The notes: generated by a model not told the origin, from the letters alone. Numbered from the stretch's first letter, positions 12,427 to 23,354 are shown. The stretch: DNA of 64,000 bases from Xylogone sp. PMI_703 (GCA_021399445.1 JAJTUQ010000007.1:310001-374000), one strand, 5' to 3'. A program made the numbers and translations.

Positions 12427-13154
12427 ATGTATACTCTCAGAACCACAGCACCTCGAGCCGCCTTTCGCACCACTCAGACTTTAATAGCATCCCGACATTC
12501 ATCTAGACCATTCTCAAGCACAATCGCAGCCATGACAGCCATCTCTGATGCCATCAAGAAGGATCACACCGAGTTGAAGGACTACTACAACAATATCCTC
12601 AACGCTGCAGACAACGATGTGGCGACTAGATGGCAGAATCAGTTCACGTGGGAACTTGCCCGGCACTCAATTGCTGAGGAATTGGTAGTCTATCCAGTCT
12701 TTGAGAAGAACCTCGGTACAAAGGGAAAGGAGATGGCGGATAAGGACCGCGAAGAGCACCAGAAGGTACCGTATTTACTGTCTTCTGAGCCAAATATTCC
12801 AACATCAACTAACCACATTGTAATGTACAGGTCAAAGAGAAGCTCAACAAATTCCAAAGCCTCAAAGCTGGATCACCAGAGTTTATCCCAACTCTCAAGA
12901 GTCTAATGGATGATCTTCAAAAGCACATGGACGAAGAAGAATCAGATGATCTCATCGCCCTAGACAAGTCTCTTGAATCAGGAGAGGCAGAGAGCATGGC
13001 CAAGTCCTTTTCACGAACTAAGATGTTCATTCCTACCCGAAGCCATCCCAGCGCACCTGACAAGCCACCGTTTGAGACGGTGGTGGGATTGATGACGGCG
13101 CCGATTGATAAGCTTGGGGATATGCTCAGGAAGTTCCCTGATCAGCATACGTAG
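12427..13154 (+). CDS. Hemerythrin (HHE) domain protein, probably mitochondrial
   Basis: Exons 12427-12765 and 12831-13154 (65-nt intron, GTACCG donor, GTACAG acceptor) give 220 aa. The N-terminus (MYTLRTTAPRAAFRTTQ...SRHSSRPFSS) is rich in Arg/Ser/Thr and without acids, as in a mitochondrial presequence. The HHE domain follows: IKKDHTELKDYY, then LARHSIAEELVVYPVFE, then REEHQK, and after the intron LMDDLQKHMDEEESDDL. The His and Glu residues are spaced as in di-iron hemerythrin-like bundles, which in fungi are linked to oxygen, iron or redox handling. The intron lies inside the third helix and its removal restores QKVKEKLNKF. The gene looks intact; the biochemical role is not known. Confidence 0.82.
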
Positions 13155-13783
13155 AGGAAAGTATTTGGCAGATATGTATTATTAGTAATGTTATAACGGA
13201 ATCTATACTTTATGTTGAATCTTCCCCTGTATGTATGTGTTAGAGATGGGCGTTCTCAATGTACCATAGCATGCTCTACTATGTTCACACCGTTACACCG
13301 CTACACTGTGTAATAGTCAGCGACAGCTATTACCCGTAGCTACGGAGATACATCCGCTCGTATACTGCGGTACTACCATAGCCAAGTTCCGATACATCGT
13401 GAAAAACCAATGCAACTCAACCCCACTTCACGTCAATTGGAGGGACAGGTTAAGCTCAATACATGACTTCAATCGTGTACATGGTTCTGATCAATTGTAT
13501 ACAGATCTTAATAATCAAGTGTACATACAGGAAATTTTGTAGATTTCTTTCATCTAGCAAATCTACCAACTAGACTCCAGTCATAGTCATAAATGCGCGA
13601 TAGGCCCCCCCCCTTTAAAAGCTAAAGGTAAAAATTATAATAGTTGTGAAGAATATTAACACTCCCAAAAGACACATAAAACTCCCATCATGTCATTATG
13701 TGGTTGATAAAAGGATCCAAGGCATCGGGTCTCCTCTCCATTATCATAGTAATACGTTGGTATCATATGATGTATATATCATC
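13155..13783. other. Intergenic; C9 run and one arm of an 18-bp inverted repeat
   Basis: No gene seen. It contains a run of nine C at about 13604-13612 and the left arm of an inverted repeat at 13339-13356. Confidence 0.5.
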
Positions 13784-14169
13784 TCAATCCCTCACGACAT
13801 AGACTTTTTCGGGCCGCTGCACTGAGTATTCTCTCTCGTATCGAGCCCGCCCGCGTCTCGAAGAGCCTCCCGAGCTATAATGCGAATGCGAAGAGTGTCG
13901 TCGGGGCGCCGAGTCGTTCCAGGAACTGCTATTGTCTTTTCCCATCGAGGAGAAGATCCAGACGAGGAGTAAGGTCCCAACGATGCAGCCAATTACGATT
14001 CCAGCAATTGCTCCCCCAGAGAGACAGTCGCAGGAGCCACCACCACCATCACCGTCCGACTGACGAGCGACAATGTATGTTGGGTCGGAGAGCTTCTGCA
14101 GTGTTGTTAGTCATTGAACTCGACATGCATTTGTATGTTCGTGTACAGGTACGGATGTATCTCCGTAGC
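13339..14169. repeat. 18-bp inverted repeat flanking the small membrane-protein gene
   Basis: GCTACGGAGATACATCCG at 13339-13356 recurs as its exact reverse complement at 14152-14169. The right copy sits in the first intron of the minus-strand gene at 13784-14179. Arms are about 795 bp apart. Function unknown. Confidence 0.7.
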
Positions 14170-14179
14170 GTCTTACCAT
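13784..14179 (-). CDS. Small single-pass membrane protein with Ser/Arg-rich tail
   Basis: The main coding exon is 13784-14095; it is open without any ATG before its transmembrane segment, so a spliced start is required. A clean intron (14096-14176; GTAAGA donor, TGACTAAC branch, CTGCAG acceptor) joins it to an ATG at 14179-14177, making the first coding exon just three bases. The resulting 104-aa protein reads MKLSDPTYIVARQSDGDGGG, then a Cys pair (CDC), then one transmembrane helix (GGAIAGIVIGCIVGTLLLVW), then a cytosolic-looking tail rich in Ser, Arg and Tyr ending EKVYVVRD. I do not recognise a family. The layout resembles other small fungal plasma-membrane proteins, but that is inference. 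Confidence 0.62.
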
Positions 14180-15201
14180 GACTATTATTATTACTGGCAA
14201 TTGACTGAAAAGGGATATATTGCGCCCGTGGAATTGGATGTAGCTGACTGCGGCGGAGCTGGAGAACGAACAGGAATGGGTCGTTAACTTAAAGCTTTAT
14301 GGTCGCAGTGCCCCAGTGTCCGAGGAACTTGTCCTTCTGTCTTTGTCCAAGATCCGTGATACGGTTGACGTCACTGGCGATCCAGAGCAGCATTCTCACC
14401 TCCGACCACCAATGACCGCGTGCAAGTATCACCCAGCGCCGAATTGCTTCCAAGCAAGATCAGCCGTCAGGGTTACATGGCGTGCTGTAGCGACGGGGGT
14501 TTGCTGAGGGGCTTCTGCGGCGGTTGATTCAAAGGCGCAAGACGTCAGGATATACTTTCGTACTCGGATGGCTGGAGGGAGGCTGGAGAGAAGCTCTTAC
14601 TGCTGTTCCCGAGGCTGCCGGTCCGCTGCGCGATCCATCGCCAGTTCAAACATGTGGTAATAATAATCCGGATACATGGATTTTTGAGATGACAGTTCTC
14701 GTGATTGTTATTTCTGTGCTTCATTAAAGCGAGTTGATGACATCGACATGTTTATTCTTCTCTCGCTTCCCCGCCATCACCGACGCCGTCCTCGAGACAT
14801 AATTAATGTCAGCGATATCATTATAAGATAAGAACAATATGACGAGGAGTAGAAGCTGCAATTTACACGATATAGCAGGTCCTCTAAGCATCATTTGTCC
14901 AAAAGAAGGCTCAATGGCATGAGAGCTCATCTATATTATGAGACCTCGAGAGACCTCGGCCCACTTCGTCCACAACTACACAACCTTGACAGTTGCCAAG
15001 CCGTCCACCAGTAATCCTTGATTTCTAGTTGTGAATTTAAGCTAATTGGGTAGTTATCCCATTCTTACAATCAAGGCAAAGTGTAGGGAATTCGGAACAC
15101 CGGGGGAGCAGAGGCTATCCACACCAGCTTGGCCAGTAAAAGACCTACCCAGACTAGAAGACCTTAGGGCTAGGTAACCATCAACCACGCGAACCCAAAC
15201 C
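14180..15201. other. Intergenic, nothing recognised
   Basis: Short frames on both strands (for example 14316-14507, 14524-14727 and 14724-14930 minus) have no recognisable domains. Part of this stretch is the promoter of the small membrane-protein gene. Confidence 0.45.
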
Positions 15202-15438
15202 TTGATTCGCAGTATTAAGACATTGGGAGCCGGAGCTGCTACAACTTTGGTTGCTGCAACAGACCCTGGGCTAGGAATACCAGAGACGGGGTCAAGGGAT
15301 GGTAAAGAGAATTACGGTGTATACTTTATTGATTGCCAGATTAGTGAAAAGGCCAATCCCGAGGCAGTATCAACTAGTGATGCTGAGAAGCTATGGAAGT
15401 TGTCCGAGCAATTGGTCAAAGAAAATTTTGCTTGGTGA
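15202..15438 (+). pseudogene. 3' fragment of a short-chain dehydrogenase gene
   Basis: The frame reads KTLGAGAATTLVAATDPGLG, then GKENYGVYFIDCQIS and EKLWKLSEQLVKENFAW before a TGA. This matches the C-terminal end of fungal SDR-family oxidoreductases (retinol-dehydrogenase-like group), which close with a KLWxLSExLVxExF helix. The Rossmann nucleotide-binding half and the YxxxK site are absent, and the upstream DNA is not coding. It is a truncated remnant of roughly 75 residues. Confidence 0.55.
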
Positions 15439-15586
15439 TAGAAAGGCTGCACACTGATGCAAGAGACTAATCATAATAATTACCGAGCAAGGTCAAAGAG
15501 TTATTTGAAGATCCGTAGTTACAAAAAAGAGCACTTAAGCAGGAGATAAGAATAAATATCAAGTACTTCAACTTTAATTATTTTAA

Positions 15587-15864
15587 TTGTTCATCTTTGA
15601 ACTATTTGGGACATCAAATCCGGGACAGCTAGGTATGAAACATAGAGACCTAGTGAATACCTTTAAAAGTATATGTGGCCAACGTGAACAAATATATTCT
15701 CAGATCCCATGTATGTATAATGTTACCAGAAGTGCTCTTTCAATGGCTCTGGCTTATATGACTCTGAGGCAGTAGTCTCCTTTAATACATATCTTGATGA
15801 ATACAATACCACAGTAGACTTCAAGCTGCTGGCAGTAAATAAACAAGGCGACCCAATATTATAA
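15587..15864 (+). pseudogene. Fragment of an unrecognised gene, frameshifted
   Basis: A protein-like frame runs from 15587 (FELFGTSNPGQLGMKHRDLV, later SALSMALAYM). At about 15754 it must shift to the frame reading YDSEAVVSFNTYLDEYNTT, which ends at a TAA at 15862-15864. The two pieces look like one C-terminal domain split by a frameshift. The family was not recognised. The fragment touches the 3' end of the ankyrin-HET gene on the other strand. Confidence 0.35.
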
Positions 15865-18195
15865 AATCCGAAACCACTTTTGCTTCATCGAAACGTTCAC
15901 AGCATTTTGACTCGTCCGAAGAACGCCTTTGCGGGTCCACGTCTCGCTTTCTCTCCCTGCGCATAGCATCACCCATCCCCTTGTAGTTGGTAATTCTGCG
16001 TTCTCATCAGTTGGCTTGCCGTTTTCCAACAACGCCGCAACAACACGGCCCTCTCGCACCGCAGTTTGCAATTCCAGAAACGCAGCATTATAATCTATGG
16101 CATCCTGCTCGTGCGCCCCTTCTTGATCCGGACAGTATTCAATCGGTTCGATTGCGCCCTCACATTTCTCAAGACCCGATAAGCCCATCTTCGAGCCCAA
16201 CGTGACTAATACATTATAGTCCATGAACTGACCGCTTTGTGTAGTGGCTGAAGCTTTCAGTAGCTTCGCGATTGGAAGATAGCTCATTTTCAGGCGAAGC
16301 ACCCTAGGGAAATGGACAGAGCATCCAGGAGATATAATACGTAGCATCTTCCCATGCCCATCGCAGAATTTCGCTCCCACTCCCGTTGGAATCCAAGATG
16401 GGGCCCCTACGATCTCGTGTTTCTCTTCGCCGGCTCGACGGAGTATCAGGAGCCCGTTCACATCACCGTCGCAGATCCGTGCATAAATCAGAATTGGATA
16501 GAGCGCTTTGAATGGAAGGCGGTAATCGACAGGAATACCCTCGATGATGTGAGTGGAGAACGTAGCCAGGACACCATAAACCCTGTCTGCGGACGATGCG
16601 CAATTTCGATATCTGATGTTGTCAAGTCCGTCATCCACTGAAAACCTTTCACCACCAAGCGTGGGTAGGTACATGGTAACGTATTGCTTGATGAACGCCT
16701 TGAAGAGAACATGGTCCGGATCAGAGCACAGGTTCGAAGAGACGTGACTTGGTTCCTCCAGGTGCGCTTTGTAGATTTCGATGAACTTCTTGGCGTCAAT
16801 ACGCAAACCTCCCCCGCATGTGACAAGTTCCCTGGCCGAGTAGATCTCCTGGAAAAGCCATACTCGGCTGCAGTGCACACCGCCAATCCAAAATAAAAGA
16901 TCATCTCCAGACTGCCAGTCGGTGTTAATATCCGCTTGCACACGGTCAGGACAAATCCTTCGCCGCATGACATCAGAAATCGCCACACAGCATTCTGCTG
17001 AGGCGTAATATTTATCCATAAGGTATAGATTCCGAGTTTTGTCATCTTCGTCGCTTTGGTCGATACAAAGAGCGTCTATCCAGATGTGGTCTATACCTCT
17101 TCGACGAGCCTCCTGAGCCGCGAGGAGGTAAACTTCCCGTAGATAATCCTTATTCAGATTAAGGCCATGGGGTATGTCTGGGAATTTAATATCATCGAGA
17201 GCTTCATCTGCATTGAATGTAGTTGCACAATCAGGAAACGCCTTGCAAGCTCGATTGACGCGCGATTCGAATTCTGATCGGCCAGCTTCTCCCTCTTCCA
17301 AAACCACAATGCGCTTATCGAAGAGACAATCTGCAACCTGCTTAGGGGGACGCCACATGTACGATACAATGACGAATCGTGTTCTGTAAACCATGAGTTC
17401 GCGGAGATGGTCGATTTGCTCCAGTTCTCCAGTTCGAATATTAAGCAGCTTATACGGGGTTTGGATCCGCGCGGCTATCAAGGGGCTGGTTTGGCGGTAG
17501 TCGTAAAATGCTTGAGCGGTATACTCAAAAGCCTTGGTTTCAAGCACCACCAATTCTGATTTCGTGTTGCCTGGATCTGACGTCGCCGAGGCCTCAGCAT
17601 TCACATATTTGGCGGCTCTTCCCCAATCCAACAAAGTAGCGACCGCCTCCTCATGATGTTGCTCTTCCGCGAGTTCAAGAGGTGTTCGGTGATCGAACAA
17701 GCGACGGTTTCTCCCTCCCCCAAACAGATATTCTGCGTCTCTTCCTCCAATCGCTCTTCGGTTTGGTTGGTTTTTGAGTTCAATAACCCCGTCGGCTGGG
17801 CCTTTGGGCGAGTGGTATTTCGCGCCTGCATGAAGCAACAGTTTTATCATTTCTACGTGCCCATTCTGTGCGGCCAGATGGAGAGCTTCCCACGTTCTGT
17901 TGTCTTGTGCGTCTATTCTAGCACCGCCTGCTAGTAGCGCATTCACAGCGTCGATATGCCCGTTTTCAGCCGCTAAATGGAGCGCAGTCAGTCCGTCTTC
18001 GTCTTTGGCGTCCACGCCGGCACCTTTCCAGAGTAGAATCTTTATTAGCAATGGTTTACCGTCATTTGCTGCAAAGTGGATTGGCCTCGATTTTTTATCC
18101 CACTCATTCTCCTTCTCTGTGGCCCCGAATAATGCCTTTAAGTATGATGTGGCGGCTCCCATGGCGGTGCTAATTCCGTCATCAGGCTGAATCAT
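15859..18195 (-). CDS. Ankyrin-repeat + HET-domain protein
   Basis: Single-exon gene, 778 aa, starting at the ATG at 18195. The N-terminal quarter has ankyrin repeats (RPIHFAANDGK near residue 37, TALHLAAENGH near 70, EALHLAAQNGH near 103, and a weaker TPLELAEEQHH near 170). A HET domain follows from about residue 270 to 460: VSYMW, then IDHIWIDALCIDQ, then SRVWLFQEIYSARELV, the three conserved blocks of Pfam HET. HET proteins trigger cell death in vegetative incompatibility or after recognition of non-self. HET domains are usually N-terminal, with recognition repeats downstream; here the order is reversed. No lesion is seen. The ligand is unknown; the role is inferred from the family. Confidence 0.85.
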   Translation of the reverse strand: MIQPDDGISTAMGAATSYLKALFGATEKENEWDKKSRPIHFAANDGKPLLIKILLWKGAGVDAKDEDGLTALHLAAENGHIDAVNALLAGGARIDAQDNRTWEALHLAAQNGHVEMIKLLLHAGAKYHSPKGPADGVIELKNQPNRRAIGGRDAEYLFGGGRNRRLFDHRTPLELAEEQHHEEAVATLLDWGRAAKYVNAEASATSDPGNTKSELVVLETKAFEYTAQAFYDYRQTSPLIAARIQTPYKLLNIRTGELEQIDHLRELMVYRTRFVIVSYMWRPPKQVADCLFDKRIVVLEEGEAGRSEFESRVNRACKAFPDCATTFNADEALDDIKFPDIPHGLNLNKDYLREVYLLAAQEARRRGIDHIWIDALCIDQSDEDDKTRNLYLMDKYYASAECCVAISDVMRRRICPDRVQADINTDWQSGDDLLFWIGGVHCSRVWLFQEIYSARELVTCGGGLRIDAKKFIEIYKAHLEEPSHVSSNLCSDPDHVLFKAFIKQYVTMYLPTLGGERFSVDDGLDNIRYRNCASSADRVYGVLATFSTHIIEGIPVDYRLPFKALYPILIYARICDGDVNGLLILRRAGEEKHEIVGAPSWIPTGVGAKFCDGHGKMLRIISPGCSVHFPRVLRLKMSYLPIAKLLKASATTQSGQFMDYNVLVTLGSKMGLSGLEKCEGAIEPIEYCPDQEGAHEQDAIDYNAAFLELQTAVREGRVVAALLENGKPTDENAELPTTRGWVMLCAGRESETWTRKGVLRTSQNAVNVSMKQKWFRIL

Positions 18196-18942
18196 TGAAT
18201 GGGGTTGGCAGCGTTTTCTCGACTAGTTCTCACCTAGGATACCATCTCACAATATTGGAACTTTTTTACTCCTATTGCCGGGCACAGGTGCCTTTCCTAC
18301 AGGACCTTTGGCGACCTGTGGAAACAACAGCGCGCTGCCCCGAAATGAAGCGGGGTGGACTTCCTGCTACACTAGGAATTTCGTATTCCGTCCTCACTAG
18401 TGATAATTGAATGTCAATATAGCGACATAATGGTTTGGAAAGAAGCTCTATCTTCTTATAAGATATTCTCACCCGCTTTGATGACGTGTCAAACGGCGAG
18501 GAGGCGCCTGTAAATTGCATCTCTTCAACGCCCAAAAAACGCCACTGAAGCAGAGCCCGGGCAATAATCGTACAGCGGTAAGCCCCTGTCAAGCTGAAAA
18601 ATAAATTAATTTGCGAGCATTTGTGCAGCACAACAAATCAAAGGACAAAGATAGCCTTGCGGAGCGATTCTGTTGTTTATAAATGCAATCTATTAATAAT
18701 ATGTCAGGATGCCGTTGATATAATTCGAGTGCTTTGGGAAAAGATGAACAAGGTTGTTAGAGGAATCAGTTTAAATATGCGGGATTGAAGCCCCGTTTTG
18801 CTCGAAGTTTTGCTCGAAGTTTTGCTCTAATGTGTTGCAAAAACAAGGTAAAGGATAATACTCAAATATACAGCAACCACTGAATTTGTGTTCCTTCCTG
18901 CCAGTGACTGTAACCGTGGGGCTTTGAATGATATTGGTGATA
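18196..18942. other. Intergenic with a 12-bp triplicate
   Basis: Upstream region of the ankyrin-HET gene. A 12-bp unit (GTTTTGCTCGAA, the last copy ending CTAA) is repeated three times at 18795-18830. No gene seen. Confidence 0.5.
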
Positions 18943-19294
18943 TCACAACCTAGTAATCAAAACTTGTAGGTATTCTATTCGAAGGGAGCTGAGAATCTGG
19001 GCATTCTTCATACCTGCATATCCTTTGGACAAGATTTGAGCACGAATCTTGGGATCCAGAGCAGCCATTCGGTATGCTGTGTGTGTTACAGATGCTGCAA
19101 AGGCACTGTGGTCGTGTGCAGGTTCTAATGACCTTTACTCTCCACTCGTCTCCCTCTGCTTTCGCAACCACCCTCATTTTGCAATCACATCTTTTTGGAA
19201 GCCGAGTTTCGTTGTTTTGATGGGTGTACATCTTCAGTTTGCCTTTGAATTGGTATTTCCCAGCTTGATCGCAAATATCATCGCCGAAAGGCAA
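18943..19294 (-). mobile_element. MULE/FAR1-type transposase N-terminal fragment, frameshifted
   Basis: The minus-strand frame from 19294 reads FGDDICDQAGKYQFKGKLK, then RLPKRCDCKMRVVAKAEGDEWRVKVI, which resembles the FAR1/WRKY-GCM1 DNA-binding head of fungal MULE transposases. At about 19125 the frame shifts by one and continues as EPAHDHSAFAASVTHTAYR, then LDPKIRAQILSKGYAGMKNAQIL before a TGA at 18943-18945. The catalytic DDE domain is missing. It is a remnant; no terminal inverted repeats were identified nearby. Confidence 0.6.
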
Positions 19295-20970
19295 CGCCTA
19301 AACAAAGCACGCACCAATCCCAAACACGTGCCACTAAATTTACGCAAGCTTAGCCCCGGAATCCGCGCCCCGCTAACCAGGACCATCTTTTACTTTTGTT
19401 ATTAAAGATCTTAATTGCAAAATTTGAAAAATAATATTTTCTTAAAAGGTTTTTATTTCTTTTTTACTTATATTAATATGATTATAATAATCTTATGAAC
19501 GTGACACTTTACTTTGACAGAGAAATAATAGAGCAAGATTTCATTCTGTTTGTCATTGTTAGCGTTATTATTTTCATTTCACTATCGTAAGAGTGCACAT
19601 TTCAGTGGTATTGTTATACTTGGTGAGCATACCTACGATAGGATGAATTGGTGACTTAGAGAGGTACCTGAGCTATAGCAGATTTCATGATTACCTATTA
19701 TTCGGGCCATCACCATAGACTGAAGATGGCATTCTGTTTTTATTGTTAGGAGCATTTGTGCCTCTGGAAGTGAGTTTCAATGTGTACAGATTCTAAATAC
19801 CATCCAACTCACATACAGCTGTTGGAGTGTGCAGTATTGTAGAATGAAAAAAGGTTAGGCGGGTCGAGTCTTGTGAATGGAAGACCAGTAGTATAGACAG
19901 CAGTACTACAGTGGACGTAGTAGAAGGTCAAACTATGAACAGGACAAACTTACTTTGTGATCCCAACCTGCAAGAGGTATTCCATACTTTTTTCCAATTG
20001 CTACTGCATAAAAACAATGGAACCCTAACAGCTTACCATGCGGCTGCTAAGTCTGCCTTGCGAACCTACCGAGCTATATTGGCTTCCACAATCGTGCACA
20101 TCGTTTGATATTCGCTTTTATTGGAAACAGGGCGTTCACTAATAATTACAAATTACTCATTATAGTGACTAGTGTGCAAATGGTCCTATCCATAGAACAA
20201 CATCATATTCTCTTTTAAAAGCCCATACCCGTCGTCTAGCTGGATATTCAAATAAGAGCTAGTAGATGATTTATAAAAGGATATCTAGTCTCGATTGTAG
20301 CATAGATACCCTATTCGTCGAGTGGTATCCAGTAAAGCTTTAAGGTTTGAGGTTTCAGTATTTTGACTCAATTACGAGAAGAGAGGCTATTTCTTCAACG
20401 TATCTTCCAATATTATACGCCAAAGATAAAGAAACTAGTCAATCTCTGTCGTAGGAAAATATTCAACACGAGTGTGTAAGTTAGAATTAATCAAGGCCAG
20501 TTAGTTTGATAAGTTTCCGTTTCGGGTCTGGCTAATAAAATCACTGTGAAACAGCAATTTGTCGACTCAGGGGTGCTACTACTCATCGTGACGCCCCAAT
20601 CACTTGATCATACACTTAATCATGATAGATATGAAGTATTATCTCCTTCCAAACTCGTATAGGCGGTATTTCGTCGGTCCTATCGTCCGGTAGATATTTC
20701 TCACTGCAGCCGAAACCTTAGAAACTGTCTGTATCCGGTCACATGGTTAACCGCACGATATATCTAGTCCTAATCAGGAGTAGTAACGAGACCTCAGACA
20801 TTTACAAGCTTGTAAATAAATAGGCAATGTTTTTGCGATACCATACCCGATTTCAGCTCTACAACCAAGACACATGACAGCCGATGCAACTCGGCATGTG
20901 CGACAGATCAATCTAGATCATGCGGAGGAACATATGTGTAAATTGAATACAAAATAGCGGTTGATGTGAC
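19295..20970. other. AT-rich stretch without intact gene
   Basis: No convincing coding sequence. It contains one copy of a dispersed LTR-like repeat (20726-20803). The short frame at 19911-20108 was not recognised. Composition is consistent with decayed repeat DNA. Confidence 0.4.
20726..20803 (+). repeat. Dispersed repeat, copy A (possible LTR end)
   Basis: This 78-bp segment, starting TGTCTGTATCCGGTCA, recurs at 36577-36654. Similarity starts abruptly at TG in both places, as expected at an LTR boundary. The differences seen are all transitions. Confidence 0.65.
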
Positions 20971-20975
20971 GCCCT

Positions 20976-23354
20976 TTGCTAATATTATATCATAGGATGT
21001 CATTATGCCAGATTTTGAACTCCCAAGGCTACGAAACGAACACTGCTTTTATACCAGCCTGCCAAACACAGTTTCTTTGCAGTCACCAAGTCTGCTATAC
21101 TTCACTAAGCATTGCTGCGCGAGTAAGCTCACCTGTTAATTCTCTGACAGTGGAGGAGAAGATCCTTAATCTTATCGATGCCTCGGCCGGATCCACACAC
21201 CTCGGTTTGCCATCGTACGAGTGGTGGAACGAAGCAACGCATGGAGTGGGCTCCGCAACAGGCGTTCAATTCACCACAAAGCCGGCCAATTTCAGTTATG
21301 CCACTAGCTTCCCTGAACCAATCTTGATTGCGGCGTCCTTCGACGGTACTCTGATTCGTCAGATTCCTGGTGTTGTCGGCAAGGAAAGCCGGGCATTTGG
21401 CAATAACGGCTTTTCTGGTTTTGATTTCTGGGCTCCAAATATCAATGCTTTTAGAGACCTTCGGTGAGGAAGGGAGCAAGAAACTCCTGGCGAAGATATT
21501 TATGTGGTCCAGAGCTATGTCCGTAATTTCATTCTGGGACTTCAGGGTGAGGACCCCGAAGAGAAGCAAATGATTGCAACATGCAAGCACTTTGCTGTCT
21601 ACGATCTGGAGACGGGCAGATATAGGAATGGCTATAACCCTAGTCAGCAAGACCTTGCCGACTACTTCCCGGCTCCATTTAAGACTTGTGTACGTGACAC
21701 AGGTGTAGGGAGCATCATGTGTTCATACAATGCGGTTGACGGCATCCTAGCGTGTGCGAACGAGTATCTCTTTGGGCAGCTGCTAAGGAACCACTGAAAT
21801 TTCACAGCGGACTATAACTATATTGGATTTGACTGTGGAGCGGTCACAGATATTTGGCAATACCACAACTTTACTGACAACGAGGAAAGTGCAGCATCCG
21901 TAGCTCTCAACGCTGGAGTGGATCTGGAATGCGGCTCTTCGTTTTCAAACTAAATGAATCACTTGCCTGAAATCAGACCACAGTGCATACCTTGGATCGA
22001 GCACTGACAAGGCTCTACTCTGCATTGTTCACTACTGGCTTCTTCGATGGCGAAAAGTACAGTGATCTCGACTTTTCGGATGTTGGTACTCCTGAGGCGC
22101 AACTCTCGCGTATGAGGCTGTAGTTAAAGGCATAACACTCATTAAAAATAGCAAACTTCTCCCTCTGGGTTCGTCGCATAAATATAGGAGTGTTGCTGTT
22201 ATTGGACCGTTCGCAAACGCCACAACTCAGGTGCAAGGAGACTACTCAGGCACTGCACAACTCCTGGTTAGCCCTTTGGAAGCATTTGAGGGCTATGAGT
22301 GGAAAGTGAGTAATGCTCTTGGCACCGAGATCAACAACCAGAGCACGTTTGGATTCCGCTCGGCTCTTGCAGCTGCAGGGAGGTGTGACTTGATAATTTA
22401 CCCAGGTGGGATTGACAATTCTATAGAGGCCGAAACACTTGATCGAGTTTCACTTACCTGGCCAGGAAATCAACTTGATCTGATCACAAGCTTATCGAAA
22501 CTCTCTAAGCCTATGGTCGTAGTCCAATTTGGCGGTGGGCAGCTCGATGACAGCGAAATTCTGGAGAATAGAGAATCCAGGCTTTGATATGGGCGGGGTA
22601 TCCTGGTCAAAGCGGCGGGACGGCTCTACTAGACATCCTTCCTGGGAAAAGGTCAGTTGCTGGTAGACCGCCCGTCACACAGTATCCAGCCAACTATGCT
22701 GATCAAGTAAGCATCTTCGATATAAACCTTCGCCTCGATCCGAAGAGTTCATATCCTGGACGGACATACAAATGATACACCGGAAAACCTGTGATCCCAT
22801 TTGGATACGGGCTTCACTATACGGAATTTGACTTTGAATGGGAGAAAATCTTGGACCATGGATACAACATTCAGCAGCTTGTTGCCTCCTGCAAGAAAAA
22901 GTCTGCTGGTCCAATCACTGACAGCACCTCCGTTGCCACTATCAAAGCTCGTGTAAAAAAAGTTGGCCACGAAATCTCCGATTATGTTGGCATGTTATTT
23001 CTTTCTAGCCACAATGCAGGCCAGACTCCGCGACCAAATAAATCCCTAGTGGCCTACATGCGCCTCCACAATATTACCACTGAAAGCCACCGAGTATTAG
23101 ATCTGCCTCTCACACTTGGCTCACTGGCTAGAGCCCACGAGAATGGAAACCTTGCCATCTTCCCGGGTGAACACAAAATTGAACTGGATATATCTGGAAG
23201 CTTGACTTTCAAATGTGTGTTACATGGGAATCCCGTGGTAATCGATACGCTCCCTGTGCCTGATGCACACTATAATTTTACCGTGCCAGTCCATATAGAG
23301 CCTGCGTCCACTGGATCACATCATAATCTAGCCCAGATTTCATCTATAAGTTAA
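20976..23354 (+). pseudogene. GH3 beta-xylosidase pseudogene
   Basis: The conceptual protein follows fungal GH3 exo-1,4-beta-xylosidases almost end to end: LTVEEKILNLIDASAGSTHLGLPSYEWWNEATHGV, ATCKHFAVYDLE, FDCGAVTDIW (equivalent to the nucleophile SDCGA region), VVVQFGGGQLDD, WAGYPGQSGGTALLDIL and PFGYGLHYTEF. It cannot be expressed. Conserved Trp codons are TGA at 21465-21467, 21795-21797 and 22773-22775, and another TGA lies at 21968-21970. Single-base losses are inferred near 21952, 22103 and 22575; together they return the frame to the original phase. Family enzymes are secreted and release xylose from xylo-oligosaccharides. No intron was needed. The start is uncertain because the secretion signal is not recognisable. 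Confidence 0.85.

Noticed and set aside
20976..23354. TGA read as Trp (alternative code) in the GH3 gene
   Set aside because: The same gene also has frameshifts, and intact genes in the window end in TGA, so TGA is a normal stop here.
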